Assembly: GCA_964017045.1 (NCBI GenBank) | Contig: OZ024809.1 | Span: forward strand, 3,088,512-3,152,511 | Source: Omphiscola glabra | Taxonomy: Eukaryota > Mollusca > Gastropoda > Lymnaeidae | Reading direction: 5' to 3' | Length of the DNA: 64,000 nt | In this document: positions 33,019-44,708 of the stretch, piece by piece | How positions within the stretch are numbered: position 1 is the first letter of the stretch | Layout: each line of letters starts with the position of its first letter | Notes under the pieces: model-generated | Seen by the model: only the letters and a program-made list of their open reading frames with translations | What the model was told of the DNA's origin: nothing | Database searches by the model: none | Made by a program: the position numbers and the translations under genes

Positions 33019-33202
33019 TTAGGGTCGGTTCACACGATCAAATTTTCCATCAACTTCAAGCATTTGATGAAATTCGTGTATGAAGCCTTGTCACAATTTT
33101 CAAATTACTATTTGATCAAATTCCCCAAAAAGAAACCACGCACAAAATAGTTCATTCAACCAACAATTTGACGCGAAATTTGATCGTGTGAACTGACGCT
33201 AA
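33019..33202. mobile_element. MITE with about 27-bp inverted ends
   Basis: Left end TTAGGGTCGGTTCACACGAT then CAAATTT; the right end, reverse-complemented, TTAGCGTCAGTTCACACGAT then CAAATTT. The element is 184 bp. TTA at the left and TAA at the right may be part of the ends or a PIF/Harbinger-type target site; the class is unresolved. Confidence 0.8.
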
Positions 33203-33234
33203 ATCAACGCGTGTATAGGGAGAGTGTCCTTGAC

Positions 33235-33590
33235 AATGAGACTAAATTTCTCGATAAGATAGGCAAGAAAGATAAGATTGATAAAATGGATAAGACAGAT
33301 AAGATAAAAACGATAAGAACGATAAGTTAAGATAGATAAGATAAAATAGATAAGATAGATAACCCAAGATAGATAAGATAGGATAGATAAGATAAAAATG
33401 ATACAAACGATAAGGAAGATAATATTAATGAGATATATAAGATAAGGAAGATAAGATAGATCAAATAAGATAGATAAGATAAGGTAGCTGAAATAAGACG
33501 ATAAGATAGGTAAGATAAGGTAGTTAAGATAAGATTAGATAGATCAGATAAATAAGATAACATAAGATAGATAGATAAAATGTATTTTCA
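33235..33590. repeat. GATAA/GATA microsatellite
   Basis: Imperfect AAGATAGATAAGATA repeats over about 350 bp. Confidence 0.95.
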
Positions 33591-33639
33591 GCACATAGAT
33601 AAGTGTTCTTAAACAAACATTTGTTAGTGTCATATATCG

Positions 33640-33830
33640 ACCGTCAAATGCCATGGGTAACAGTGGTAACAGCGGTATTATATCGACCGTCAAATGTCAT
33701 GGGTAACAGTGGTAACAGATGTATTATATCAACCGTCAAATGCCATTGGTAACAGTGGTAACAGGGGTATTATATCAATCGTCAAATGCCATGGGTAACA
33801 GTGGTAACAGAGGTATTATATCGACCGAAA
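33640..33830. repeat. About 46-bp tandem repeat, 4 copies
   Basis: Units contain ATCGACCGTCAAATGCCATG and GGTAACAGTGGTAACAG. Confidence 0.9.
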
Positions 33831-34081
33831 TTGGCACTGTCTTGGAGTTAAAGACGGAGCAAGGATCTTAAATCAACAACAACAAAATATTTTTAAAATA
33901 TGTTTAATGCCCGTGTGTGTGTGTGGGGGGGGGGGGGGGTCTGACAGTCCTCAACTTAACTCTAAGAACCCAACAACTAAGGAGACCTCGCATATGGTCC
34001 TCTTTGGGAAAAATAGCCTCACATCACTAAAGGTAATGATGAAAGAAATCGGTGATCGAAAAGAACGAGAGAGATGAGAAC

Positions 34082-34114
<33 letters not shown>

Positions 34115-34570
34115 TTAACCTTTAAATTGCGTCAAGTCCAAATATTAGACATTCCCCATCAACACTCCCTTTTTAAAACATGAAAATAATTCTTCTTTCC
34201 TGTTTGAAATTAGGTTTTAAAAACGACAAAGATTGATGTATAAACACGAGAATCCTACCTCAAAGTTATATTTGAATTATCACAAGTATTTTCCGCGTGT
34301 AGACAAGAATTAAATCACACGCGTACACCCTAAAGAGTACATATCATCAGGTTGGACCAGGTACACTTAGTGAATCAGGTACGGAAACTGGGACACCATC
34401 ACGTCGCAGGGAGGAAGCAGTGTATCTTCCTGGCACAACTCAAGATGGCGCGACAAGACACGTGCGCTGATTATTTCGCGGGTTGGTGGTGGTGCAGCTG
34501 AAATGGGATTTCAATTTAAAAAACGAATGATCTTTATTTTTTTAAAAAAAAAGCATCCCATTGTCTAATA

Positions 34571-34767
34571 CAGCGGTTCTCAACCGGCGGGCCGCGACCA
34601 GTTTGGGGGTCGAATGACCCCTTTCCAGGGATCGCTTAAGACCATCGCAAAATACATATGCTCTAAAGTTATGAAGTAGTAACGAAAATAATTGTGTGGT
34701 TGGGGGTCGCCACAACATGAGGAACCGTATTAAAGGTTCGCGGCATTAGGAAGGTTAAGACCCACTG
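34571..34767. mobile_element. SPIN-like hAT MITE with perfect 8-bp target duplication
   Basis: Starts CAGCGGTTCTCAACC and ends GGTTAAGACCCACTG. Inside, reverse-complemented, it has AATTATTTTCGTTACTACTT and the CGACCCCCAACCA region, as in SPIN elements. The flanks at 34563-34570 and 34768-34775 are both GTCTAATA. It lies in opposite orientation to the copy at 5920-6101. Confidence 0.88.
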
Positions 34768-35159
34768 GTCTAATATAAAAATACATTTATAGTCCCCAGT
34801 AAAATCCCCCGCCTCCGCCCATTACCAGATGGATTAGTTACGCCATCACTGATCAGTTTATTTTGAGTTTTTTTTTAAGTAAGGAGCTAGACCATGACAG
34901 GGTCCAGTATAATTCAAATAGCAGTAAATAAAATATGGTTTAACTAATGAATCGATATATCTGCTACGTAAAGTGGTTCTAATCCCCCCCCCTCCTTTTT
35001 TTGTTTTTGGTTTGTTTTTGTTTTTTTGTTTTTGGATTCACCACATTCATGGAGTAACAGAATGGGAGTCGGATTAATATCAATATCAAAAGTCCGCTGG
35101 GCTTGTGTTTCATCCATTGAAACCTCCCACCATCGTTTCCTTGAGACGGGCGGATACCA

Positions 35160-35625
35160 AGGAGACTTGGCCCACTGGCTCTCATCAGTGTCACCTCAAG
35201 TACCACGGAGACTTGGCCCACTGGCTCTCATCAGTGTCACCTCAAGTACCTCGGAGACTTGGCCCACTGGCTCTCATCAGTGTCACCTCAAGTACCACAG
35301 AGACTTGGCCCACTGGCTCTCATCAGTGTCACCTCAAGTACCACAAAGACTTGGCCCACTGGCTCTCATCAGTGTCACCTCAAGTACCTCGGAGACTTGG
35401 CCCACTGGCTCTCATCAGTGTCACCTCAAGTACCACGAAGACTTGGCCCACTGGCTCTCATCAGTGTCACCTCAAGTACCTCGGAGACTTGGCCCACTGG
35501 CTCTCATCAGTGTCACCTCAAGTACCACGGAGACTTGGCCCACTAGCTCTCATCAGTTTCCCCACAAGTACCACGGAGACTTGGCCCACTGGCTCTCATG
35601 AGTGTCACCTCACGTTCAACGTCTG
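35160..35625. repeat. 46-bp minisatellite, about 10 copies
   Basis: Unit GACTTGGCCCACTGGCTCTC then ATCAGTGTCACCTCAAGTAC. Copies are nearly identical; open frames in three phases are read-through. Confidence 0.95.
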
Positions 35626-35644
35626 TTGAACACAGGACTCAGCG

Positions 35645-35960
35645 CTGTTATGACATACATATCTTACCATTCTCAGGAATATGACAATGTCGATAATGAC
35701 CTTCGTATCTTACCATTCTCTGGCATATGACATACATAACCTACCATTCTCTGGCATGTAAAATTCATATCTTACCCTTCTCTGGCTTATGGCATTCATA
35801 TCTTACCCTTCTCTGGCTTATGACATTCATATCTTACCCTTCTCTGGCTTATGACATGCATACCATTCTCTGGTATATGGCATTCATATTTTACCCTTCT
35901 CTGACATATGGCATTCATATCTTACCATTCTCTGGCATATGGCATTCATATTGTTACGTT
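35645..35960. repeat. Imperfect about 31-bp repeat
   Basis: Units of the form TTACCCTTCTCTGGCTTATG plus ACATTCATATC, more diverged than the neighbouring 46-bp array. Confidence 0.8.
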
Positions 35961-36134
35961 TGGTGGCAATCTATAGTGAGGTTGGTGGCAATCTATAGTG
36001 AGTTTGGTGGCAATCAGTGCTGGTGATCTCCAGGAAGTAGCCTATCGCAGATGCTTGATGGTCACATGAGTGGCTAAAATCAAAACATCATCGCAGACTG
36101 TAGGTCCAAGTTGAAAATAATTGAAACTCCACAC

Positions 36135-37056
36135 AGATTGATCAACATTAGAAAAAGATTTTATTTCATATAATAGAAATCTGCTAACGTGTGAATCTAC
36201 TTCTCAAAAATCGTTCATAGTTAAGATGCAGACAAACTCTATGTCAAATATTGATGTTACAACAGACAGGTTCAGTGATGTAAAGCTGGTTTCCAAAATG
36301 CGAACCAGTTACAAATACATCGCAAAATTCTGCATTACCGTCTCTCCATTCTCTGGAGTTAAAAAAGCAGGCCTGGTTAAAATGCATGGTTAACATTCTC
36401 ACACTCACACAAATCAATGTCAGAGGTTTTAGGGTCGCACTGGTAAAAAAAATTAACTTGAGCCACAATACTTAGTGATTTAATCTAACCATACTCATTC
36501 CATCTGTTGATTTATCAGCTTCGGTAATCTATTTTGTGCACCAGCCCCCCCCCCCTTTTTTTCCATCAGTCAGTGCAAAGAAAGAACAAAACTAAAACTC
36601 CTCTTTCATAAATTCTGATCAGAACCCATGTCAATAAAAATCAAGAAGCTGCTGAATTTTCATACCAAAGGAGAGGGAAAGAGAAGAAAAAAAATATGTA
36701 AAAAAACATTTCTCACAAAATTAAAATTGTTTAAACTATTGCTGCCATTGCATTTTACTATTACTGCAAAACTTTTTTTTTAATTTCATAATTATTTACA
36801 GGCATCTAAAATATATCTCCACAGCACTATACAACCATCCATTCCTATATTAATAAAAGTAACAAATGCAGCTGATTCATCTACCCCTCTCTCATCCCAT
36901 CCATTCCCATAAGGAAGTATCAAATGCAGCTGATTCATCTACCCGTCTCTCTCATCTCATCACATGTGTATGTACAAATAAAATTTGCACCGATGGCCAC
37001 CACCTGTGCCAGAAAGACAATGACGCCAGACAGGTCAGCAACAGAGGTCATCTTCT
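36135..37056 (-). other. Probable 3' UTR and downstream flank of the TIM14 gene
   Basis: No coding sequence. A minus-strand AATAAA lies at about 36160, a possible polyadenylation signal, which is unproven. Two copies of AAATGCAGCTGATTCATCTA occur at about 36865 and 36921. Confidence 0.35.
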
Positions 37057-37133
37057 TTAGCCAGCTCCAGGACGTGATTTATCAAAGTAATCTTTGGCCT
37101 CGTTGATTTTTGCTGCAAGGTAGGGGGAGCCAC
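37057..37133 (-). CDS. DNAJC19: TIM14 exon 6 (C-terminus and stop)
   Basis: Acceptor GCCTCACAG. It encodes [20 protein letters not shown] then PGAG and TAA at 37057-37059. Confidence 0.95.
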
Positions 37134-40100
37134 CTGTGAGGCACACACACAAAATTACAATGAAAAAGTTGTTCTTATTGTGTGTAGAGCAAATGGTGTC
37201 AAATTAGACAATGTATTTTTAGAGCTTTAATTTTCAACAATCCAATTATTTGAGGTTTATTCATATTTTTATCTTTATTGCAGGTTGAAATTTAGTTAAT
37301 ATTTTTGTAGATTTAATATATATATAAGATATTTTATGTTTTAAGAGGTGTAATTTTTAACAATGTTTTATTAGAGGTTTAATTGTCAACAATCCAAATT
37401 ATTTGAGATTCATTCATAAAGACTACATTATTGCAGGTTGAATTTTAGTGAATAGATATTGTATATAATATAAGACATTTTATGCTATAAGAGGTTTAAT
37501 TAGAGGAAAGATTATTAAAGATTATAAAGTAAAATTTAGAGGATGTTTATAAGTTTTGTGTCACAATACTTCAAGGCACGTTTTAAAAAAGAAATAACAG
37601 AGTCAAAGAAAACTGACAATTTATTCACTAAACATAATTTATGTAAACGTGCAGAAGTGAATCCCTCTTATTTTTTTAAAACATTCTTCAACATCGGTGC
37701 TTGTTAAGCAAATGAGGTCTGATAGAACTGCCCAACCTCCATGGTATATCAAACACAATGAATTGATATTGACCCCCGCACATTTCACATCTGTATAATT
37801 TCTATATAGTAAGTGCTTTGGGTTTGTCTATTGGTTTAGCCTTTCAGCCAACAAATTGACTGACTTATTTGATCAAATGTACTTTTATATCTTTCATCAC
37901 TTGACCACCGTTCAACCCACACACTATTTCTTGTGACCCACAAAAGTATCAACGCTCCACCAGCCACCGTTCAACCCACACACTATTTCTTGTGACCCAC
38001 TTGTGACCCACAAAAGTATCAACGCTGACAAGAAAAAAACAAACATTTTCCATTCCAACTTCTCATTTCTTAAACTAGGGTTATTTCCCATTCAAAAAAA
38101 AAAGAGAAGGTTGTAATTATATTTCCAATTAATTTTGGAGCTGAAGGGGCTTACAGTATGTAAACGTTAACCCAGATGGAACATTCTGACCCCAGGAAGG
38201 GATATTTCCATCTCTCCAAGCAACTGGCACTTACCTCTGTCAGGATGATTGAGTAACATGATACGCTTGTGAGCTTCCTTGATCTTCAGTTTGCTCGCTG
38301 ATGGACTGAAATAAGTAGAGCAGGCCAAGAAAATCAATTGTGAACATCTTGTAGGACAAGTGTTATATACAAAAAAAGCTTAATTTTTTTTAACAAAATG
38401 TCTTAGATGATTAAAGTATTTAATCATATTCTTTACAACATATATCATAACCTGCAGTATTTTTACATTCTATGACAGATTCAACAATTTTTTTTTTATA
38501 ATTCAATTCTATCTTAATACATTAAAAAAAAAAAGATTGCATTTTTTAGAAAAAAAAGACTTAATTGACATTGCCCGGTTGCTATTTAACAATATTTTTT
38601 TTCTTTACATATTCCAAGATTTAGTTCCAGTTTGGGGCTCAGAAATATAGATAAGTGGCACTGTTGTCATTTATAAGAGACCAATAAGAGGACTAAAATT
38701 AACAGCTGTTGTCATTTATAAGAACAGACCAAAAAAAGGACTAAAATTAACAGCTGTTGTCATTTATGAGAACAGACCAATAAGAGGACTAAAATAAGCA
38801 GAACCAATTTCTATAGAAATGTTTGAATTTTAATGTAAGGTTGCAAATGGTGGTATTGTAAACGAAATTGTTCAGAGAGTAAAACTGAATACAGCTTGTC
38901 TTGACATGGGTTTTCACAATGCAGGAAAAAGGGGGGGGGGGGGGGAACACTTAAATACACATTGCTAGATTTTATAGATTATAAAAATAATAAAGTATTA
39001 ATTAGATTAGAAAATTCAAAGCCATCAATCAAAAAAAAAGATTTTATTTCATAAGCTCTAACTTCCACATGCGATGTCATGGTTATAAAATGAGTTCCTT
39101 TGCTACACCACTGTAACATTGCAGTATAAGAGAACAAATGATAAGATGCAATGAAGATGTTTATCACTAACCTGACGCCCAAAATAAGACCTGCCTCTCT
39201 TTTACTCATCTGAGCCTCAAAGCCACCCCTATAGTATTTACTAAATGACTGTTGAAATACAAACAAAAAACATATATTATTTAAATATATTTATATATAA
39301 ATATGCACACATTTATAAGAGAATACATCTATAATTTTTTTAAATAAACATGTCAAATTAATAATGAGAAAGATGAATCATAATTATTGATACAGATTTC
39401 ATTGGCTAAGAAAAATTGATTTTCTTGCAGATGATAGTGAGAGGTCCGAATGGGACAGGGGAACGTAAAATTTTTGGAATGTAGAGAACTTGGTGCCAGT
39501 GAAACTAGCTAAGGGTGTGCCATTATGAAACTGTAATATCAAATGAAGGTTGATTTACTGGTCAAAAAAAAGGAATAATAGATATTTTTTAACAAGTGTT
39601 TGATCCAGGCTTATTAAAACAATTGTTTTAAAATAATATAAAATATAGTAATCTGCAGAAATAAAGGCAATTTCAGCTTGTATTAAAAAACAAATATCTT
39701 TTCATTTAATACAAAACTCGTTATATAAAAACTTACTCCTTGAGGCAGTTCTCCTATAGTCTGTGTAAATGTCTGTTGAGCAAATCGACCAGCCCGGTAG
39801 GCATAGCGACCTAGGATTGATAAAATTAGGTTATAAGAAGACCTAATGAATCGATCTTTAATTTACCCATTATAATCACAGCTTTTAAACCGAGTAAACT
39901 TATTGACAGCGTAGAATTCAACATTATCATTAAAATTATCTAACAGTCTGTATTCAAACATCAGCATTGTATCACTTTCATGGCAATGCCATGCTGATTG
40001 GCTAGAAACTTGGTATTAGAGATATCCGGATGCATGATACAAGGTGAGAAGAATGAGGTGTTCCTGATCAGACTTGTTCTCTCTTACACATGTCATTCGT

Positions 40101-43100
40101 TCCTAGCTACAGGAACTGCTTGTATTGGCCCAATGGGTTAACTTCCTTAGCCTTTGACTTTTATAGCTGATTTCGTTAATTAGCACTCTTATTAAATTCA
40201 ACTAGTTGAAAACATAGCTGGGATAGACCAACCTGGCATTGCTGAAGGTCTGATTTGTTCATCATAAACACCCCCCCCCCCCCCCCCCCCATTTAAATCT
40301 TGACTATTTCTTCAAATGACACTCAGTGACTCATGGCTAAACAAATTCTCACAACACAACCTTATCTTTACCTGCAAATCCTATGGCTGCTAATCCAAGG
40401 CCAGCCAAAATAAGTCCTGTGGCCTGAAAGAAAGAGAAAACACTTAGGCATACCATTGATGTATACTTTATATTAACAAAATAATTAATGCTTTTGTTTT
40501 AAAATATATACAAAATGTAAAATGAACATGACAACATGACCATGCACTATTGACAACAGCCTATTCTGAAACAGGAAGAGTCCAATTTAATGGATATTAA
40601 CCGGAATTACCGCAATAAAAAATAAAACCCTCAGAATCCCCTATTAACTATTATTCCTAGGGCTTAACTATCCCACCACAGTCACTTCTTAAAATTAAGG
40701 TATTATTAATTCAGATAAAATTTCAGGTTTGATCCTTACTGACCGCCCTCCCCTGCTAGTAAGTATAAGGGTCAGTGAGAGGTGATTGATTATGTTGAGA
40801 GATGAGTGTAGAAATCTGTCCACTAACCTTACAATCTTACACAAGTGACATTCAGTCATAACAATCTATTTTATATAAAAAGATATCATAATTATCATAT
40901 CTTATACTTATAGACCAATGATACTATGTTTAGGCTTAACAAAAAATAAGATTTGGGACAAGCCTCTCAATAAACTGAATGCACTGATTAATGTTAGCCA
41001 AGAAGGCCTGTTATTTACTTTTTATTTAGCCTACAATTATAGTGAGTAGGCTACAGTCAATACAGACAATAGTTATAACTGAATTTTAAGCCTAGGATTG
41101 GTCTAGCGGTAAGGCAGACAATGCCTTCGTGGTTATATAGGTCATGGAGGCACCCTGGGTCAACTTCCAACTATAGTTCCGTATTCAAAAGATTTTGATT
41201 TTTAGCTTTCATACAATTTTTTTCCTCCTTTTTTATTTTTGCCCTACCCAGAAAATTATTTGTTTCTTATTCTATATTGAAAGTGGTGTGAGGGGACGTT
41301 ACCATCCCCAGAAATTATGTTGAAATTAACCAAAAGATTATGACATGATAAAAATGAATGGCATACTGGTACTTGTTTTTTTTTTCAACCAATCAAAATA
41401 CAGCACTTCTACTTTTAGCAATGTGAGCATTTTTGTATCAAAAATTTTAGAGAAAGTCGTTCTCCGCCAGCTCCTAGATCACCTCACTCAGTGTGACTTG
41501 CTTGAGCCTTTCCAGTCAGCTTTTACTCTACTGAGACAGCCCTGTTTGCGTAGTAAATGACCTTCTGTCATCTTGTGGTGAGGGCCAGGTATCACTTTAG
41601 TCGCTACTTGATCTATTGGCAACGTTCGATACGCTTGAGACCACGGCATACTTCTCCAACATCTGCAAACAAATTCTGTTTTACCGATACCGTACTGAGA
41701 TCATTTTGCTTGTATCTGAAAATCGGGTCCAATCAGTTATCGTAAACGGCTTGACCTCGAAGCAATCTATTATTGAATTCGGAGTACCCCAGGGCTTGGT
41801 CCTAGGCCCGGTGCTTTTCACTATGTACGTTCAGCCCCTGGGTGCAGTGATCAAGCAGTTTGACATGCTATATCACATGTTTGCGGCTGATACCCATCTT
41901 CAGCAGTCCTTGATACCCTCTCAATTCCATCAGCTTCTTAGTATGACACAGAAGACCGTGGAGTCAATTAAGCACTGGATAACCATAAACAGGCTCAAAT
42001 TGAACAATGAAAAGACCAAGCTGACCCCGATTGCTACCACTCAGCAGCTGAAATCTGTATATAACACACCATCCCTTACTCTCTCAGGTGTGCAGATTGA
42101 GTTTGCTCAAACAGTGTGAAACCTGGGTGTTTACTTAGACAGAGCACTAACTATGGAAAATCATATTAACATGCTTTGCAAGGTGATTTTTCTAGAGCTG
42201 CGCAGAATTAGTCACATCAGACCTTTCTTAACATTTGATGCATAAAAGAGGCTGATGTCTGCATTCGCGCTATCACGCATGGACTACTGCAATGCTCTCA
42301 TGGTGGGTCTTCAAGCTTAGCTCTTGGATAAAATTAAAAAAGCACAGAATAATGCGCTGGCATTGTTCTTTACAAATGCAAATTCGACCATGCTTAAACA
42401 CTTCTGAGAGAGCTGCATTGGCTGCCGGTCCGCACTGCATAAGTACAAAATTGCAACTCTGTGCTACCGCTGCTTGCATGACCTGGCGCCGTCCTATCTC
42501 AAAGTGCTCATGATGCCTTATGTACCCACTAGACAACTCTGCTCATCCGACAGTGGCAAACTCTCGATACCGCTTGTTCGCCTTGAGAGTTACGGAAGGC
42601 CTACTTTCGCATTTGTTGGCCCAACAATTTGGAACGCCCTTCCTGTTGCTCTCAGAAACAGCCAGACACTGGAGTCCTTCAAAACCGATTTGAAAACACA
42701 TCTATTTTGCAAAAACCTGCTGGGGTGATGTTGTCTACGTCTACCATCTTTTCAAGCTAGCTATTATCTCCTAGGTGTATATTGGCTTGTGTTTTTTATG
42801 GTTGCAAGGTGATGTAATATTATGAATGGGTATGCTCGTATGTAGTTTTATATTGCTGCGTTTTGTATTTCAACATGGTAAAATATAGATTTTTTTCAAT
42901 TCTCTTTTAATGTGGTTGACTTTGTACTGCGCTTCGAGGCTTTGGGGATGAAGCGTATTTTCAAATAAACTTTATTATTATTATTATTTCTTTTGAACCT
43001 TGTATTTAGAATTTTATTTTTTTTATGGAAAATTTCCTTTTAATATTTCAATTTCATATAAGCCAATGCCAGTTAGCTTTATTGATCATCAGATTTTAGT

Positions 43101-43731
43101 TTATTACGCAATAAATGCCCTGAGGAGAATCTGAAAGTTATCTCAACATATTGTTCAGGTCCAACTCTTGGTCTCTTCATCGAAGTTGAGTGTTAGGACT
43201 TCCCAAAGTGATGTCACTGCGCTTAGTCGTAGGGCAGTTAGGGTGAGGCAAGACTTTGCAAACCCCTTACAACTAACCCATTCTTTACCAACTTCTAACA
43301 AGAGAGATGATTTTTGTTGTTTTTTGGTTACACTTACTATAATACACACTATACAGTTTTTAACCCTTTAACTTTAAATACTATTTTAAATAAATTAAAA
43401 TGGGGGGCTAATTGTAAATATTGGCATATTGGTGCCTTGCGTCAAAACCCTGGTTCCGATAGTATTAATTACCAAATCATTTGGCAAATTGGGTAAAAAA
43501 TGGTAGCATTCAGCAGACAATTCTATAAAACTTTCAAGTTAAAGTAACTTCTACTAAGAGTCTAAGAAGTATTTGGACCAGTTAGCCTACTAATACTAGA
43601 GTAGAGTACTGTAGACCGAACATAAGTTGTCACAAGCATGACATTTCATAATTCATTCCTTATTCCATTTATTGACATTGAACATAATAGCCGTCATTGG
43701 ACTTGGACTGATGGACGGCATAGCTTACCAT
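37057..43731 (-). CDS. DNAJC19: DNAJC15/DNAJC19-type J-protein (TIM14/Pam18), complete
   Basis: J-domain co-chaperone of the mitochondrial inner membrane. Its family stimulates mtHsp70 ATPase in the TIM23 import motor. Exons: 43729-43731 (ATG only), 40372-40423, 39737-39810, 39172-39248, 38235-38305, 37057-37133; all phases agree and give 117 codons, against 116 for human DNAJC19. The N-terminal hydrophobic segment [20 protein letters not shown] is the membrane anchor; [20 protein letters not shown], then the J-domain HPD in [20 protein letters not shown], are hallmark. The C-terminus is [19 protein letters not shown]15 and DNAJC19 are close paralogues; the short length favours DNAJC19. Intron 1 carries a CR1-like LINE and a possible SINE. 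It is divergent from ELP5 about 0.9 kb away. Confidence 0.92.
37910..38020. repeat. Partial tandem duplication
   Basis: CCACCGTTCAACCCACACAC plus TATTTCTTGTGACCCAC occurs twice, in TIM14 intron 5. Confidence 0.85.
38235..38305 (-). CDS. DNAJC19: TIM14 exon 5 (J domain with HPD)
   Basis: Acceptor CTTATTTCAG, donor GTAAGT. It encodes [20 protein letters not shown] then PDR; the HPD motif contacts Hsp70. Confidence 0.95.
38655..38800. repeat. About 53-bp tandem repeat, 3 copies
   Basis: Units contain GTTGTCATTTATAAGA and GGACTAAAATTAACAGC, in TIM14 intron 4. Confidence 0.85.
39172..39248 (-). CDS. DNAJC19: TIM14 exon 4
   Basis: Acceptor ATTTCAACAG, donor GTTAGT. It encodes [20 protein letters not shown] then LILGV, strongly conserved in the family. 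Confidence 0.95.
39737..39810 (-). CDS. DNAJC19: TIM14 exon 3
   Basis: Acceptor CAATCCTAG, donor GTAAGT. It encodes [20 protein letters not shown] then LPQG. Confidence 0.92.
40372..40423 (-). CDS. DNAJC19: TIM14 exon 2 (membrane anchor)
   Basis: Acceptor TCTTTCTTTCAG, donor GTAAAG. It encodes [17 protein letters not shown], phase 0 in and phase 1 out. Confidence 0.9.
40905..41070 (+). repeat. Dispersed repeat family B, copy 1
   Basis: Shares the order ACAAGCC, CACTGATTAATGTTAGCC, AGGCCT, TATTTAGCCTAC with 51478-51600. Confidence 0.5.
41093..41345 (+). mobile_element. Possible tRNA-derived SINE
   Basis: TTGGTCTAGCGGTAAGGC resembles a tRNA A box and CTGGGTCAACTTCC a B box, about 60 nt apart. 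The intervening arms do not form a good cloverleaf. It lies in TIM14 intron 1 beside a LINE. This is a weak call. Confidence 0.35.
41400..42985 (+). mobile_element. CR1/Rex-like LINE fragment, inactive
   Basis: Encodes, with frameshifts and stops, [54 protein letters not shown] and the C-terminal [20 protein letters not shown] then [14 protein letters not shown] reads FAAD, so the catalytic site is lost. The 3' end is AATAAACTTTATTATTATTA, a short tandem tail. It lies antisense in intron 1 of the TIM14 gene. Confidence 0.85.
43729..43731 (-). CDS. DNAJC19: TIM14 exon 1 (start codon only)
   Basis: Exon 2 opens in frame straight after its acceptor, needing only an ATG from exon 1. At 43731 the minus strand reads CGCAAATG|GTAAGC, an ATG ending exactly at a good donor. 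No other well-placed ATG|GT was noticed between 40,450 and 44,600. Confidence 0.6.
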
Positions 43732-44647
43732 TTGCGGTTTTACTTCACGAACTTGAGGCTCGTCAAACGCATCTAATCCAGCGCTTGGCATTGATAATTA
43801 CAATTTCAACAGATGAGGTAAAGCTTGTATTATTAAACAGATAGCTCCGAGGACCTTAAAACACAAGGGTTAAAATGACGAAATATCCATCTCATGTGGA
43901 CCTCTCTGTTGTTTACCCTGGGTCAGTCGTATTACCGAGAATCGGGACTGATCCTGCAGATAAATTCAAAAAATGATAAGGTGGATTTTAGATCGACTAT
44001 AGAGAAAGAAAAATTCATTAAATTATGCGGCATGTTCACAAATATAAAACAAAGGTTAATTTTGAAAGATGGGGCCATGACGTCATTTACGGGATAGATT
44101 TAGGGTTCAGGTTAGGGTGAGCGGTCCCATCTCTCAACATTTACCAAAACAAAAATTGCTACAAAATTGTATTTCAAAGGAGAAAAAAATATTAAAAATT
44201 GAATAATCTTGTTAGGCCACAGAGCTATAATATATCTCTATGTCTATGTGTTAGGCCGACAGGGTGAAAAGTGAAAAGGTTTGCCTTTTATTTCTACTTT
44301 TTTTGTGTTTGTGTGTTTGGATTCCAATTTCTACTTTATTTTAGCACTAGTTGTCGTTTTATCTTGGGATTAAAATGATGATGACATAATATTAACGAAA
44401 ATTATTCAAGATATTTTTAATAAGTATTTAGGATTTAATTGGCACAAATTTTAATCTAATATTATCACCAGGGACAAAAGTGTCAAAAGGTTTTTACCAG
44501 AATATTTCGATTTCACCTTGGCTAAATCTCGTAATATGGTAACATTCGGTAAGATGAGTAACCACACTGATCAACAATAAATCTAACCAAAACTTAGCAG
44601 AATTCACAAGTCTTATGTTTATTCTTGCAGTTTGACTTTTTGCATAG
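43732..44647. promoter_or_regulatory. Putative shared promoter of TIM14 and ELP5
   Basis: The 916 bp between the two start codons must hold both 5' UTRs and both start sites. No repeat array is seen here, unlike the rest of the window. No TATA box or CpG island could be assigned by eye. Confidence 0.45.
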
Positions 44648-44708
44648 ATGAATATGTTAGAAGACTTGCTGAGTGGGGTTGAAAAAAGTAAATTTGTTCT
44701 TATAACAG
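44648..44708 (+). CDS. ELP5: ELP5 exon 1
   Basis: Encodes MNMLEDLLSGVEKSKFVLIT; donor GTTAGT, phase 1. MLEDLL aligns with human MLDSLL, and the phase matches exon 2. Translation could start at the first or third codon. Confidence 0.85.

Noticed and set aside
35026..35629. Three overlapping Trp/His-rich frames
   Set aside because: 46-bp repeat rotates through all frames; nothing suggests translation.
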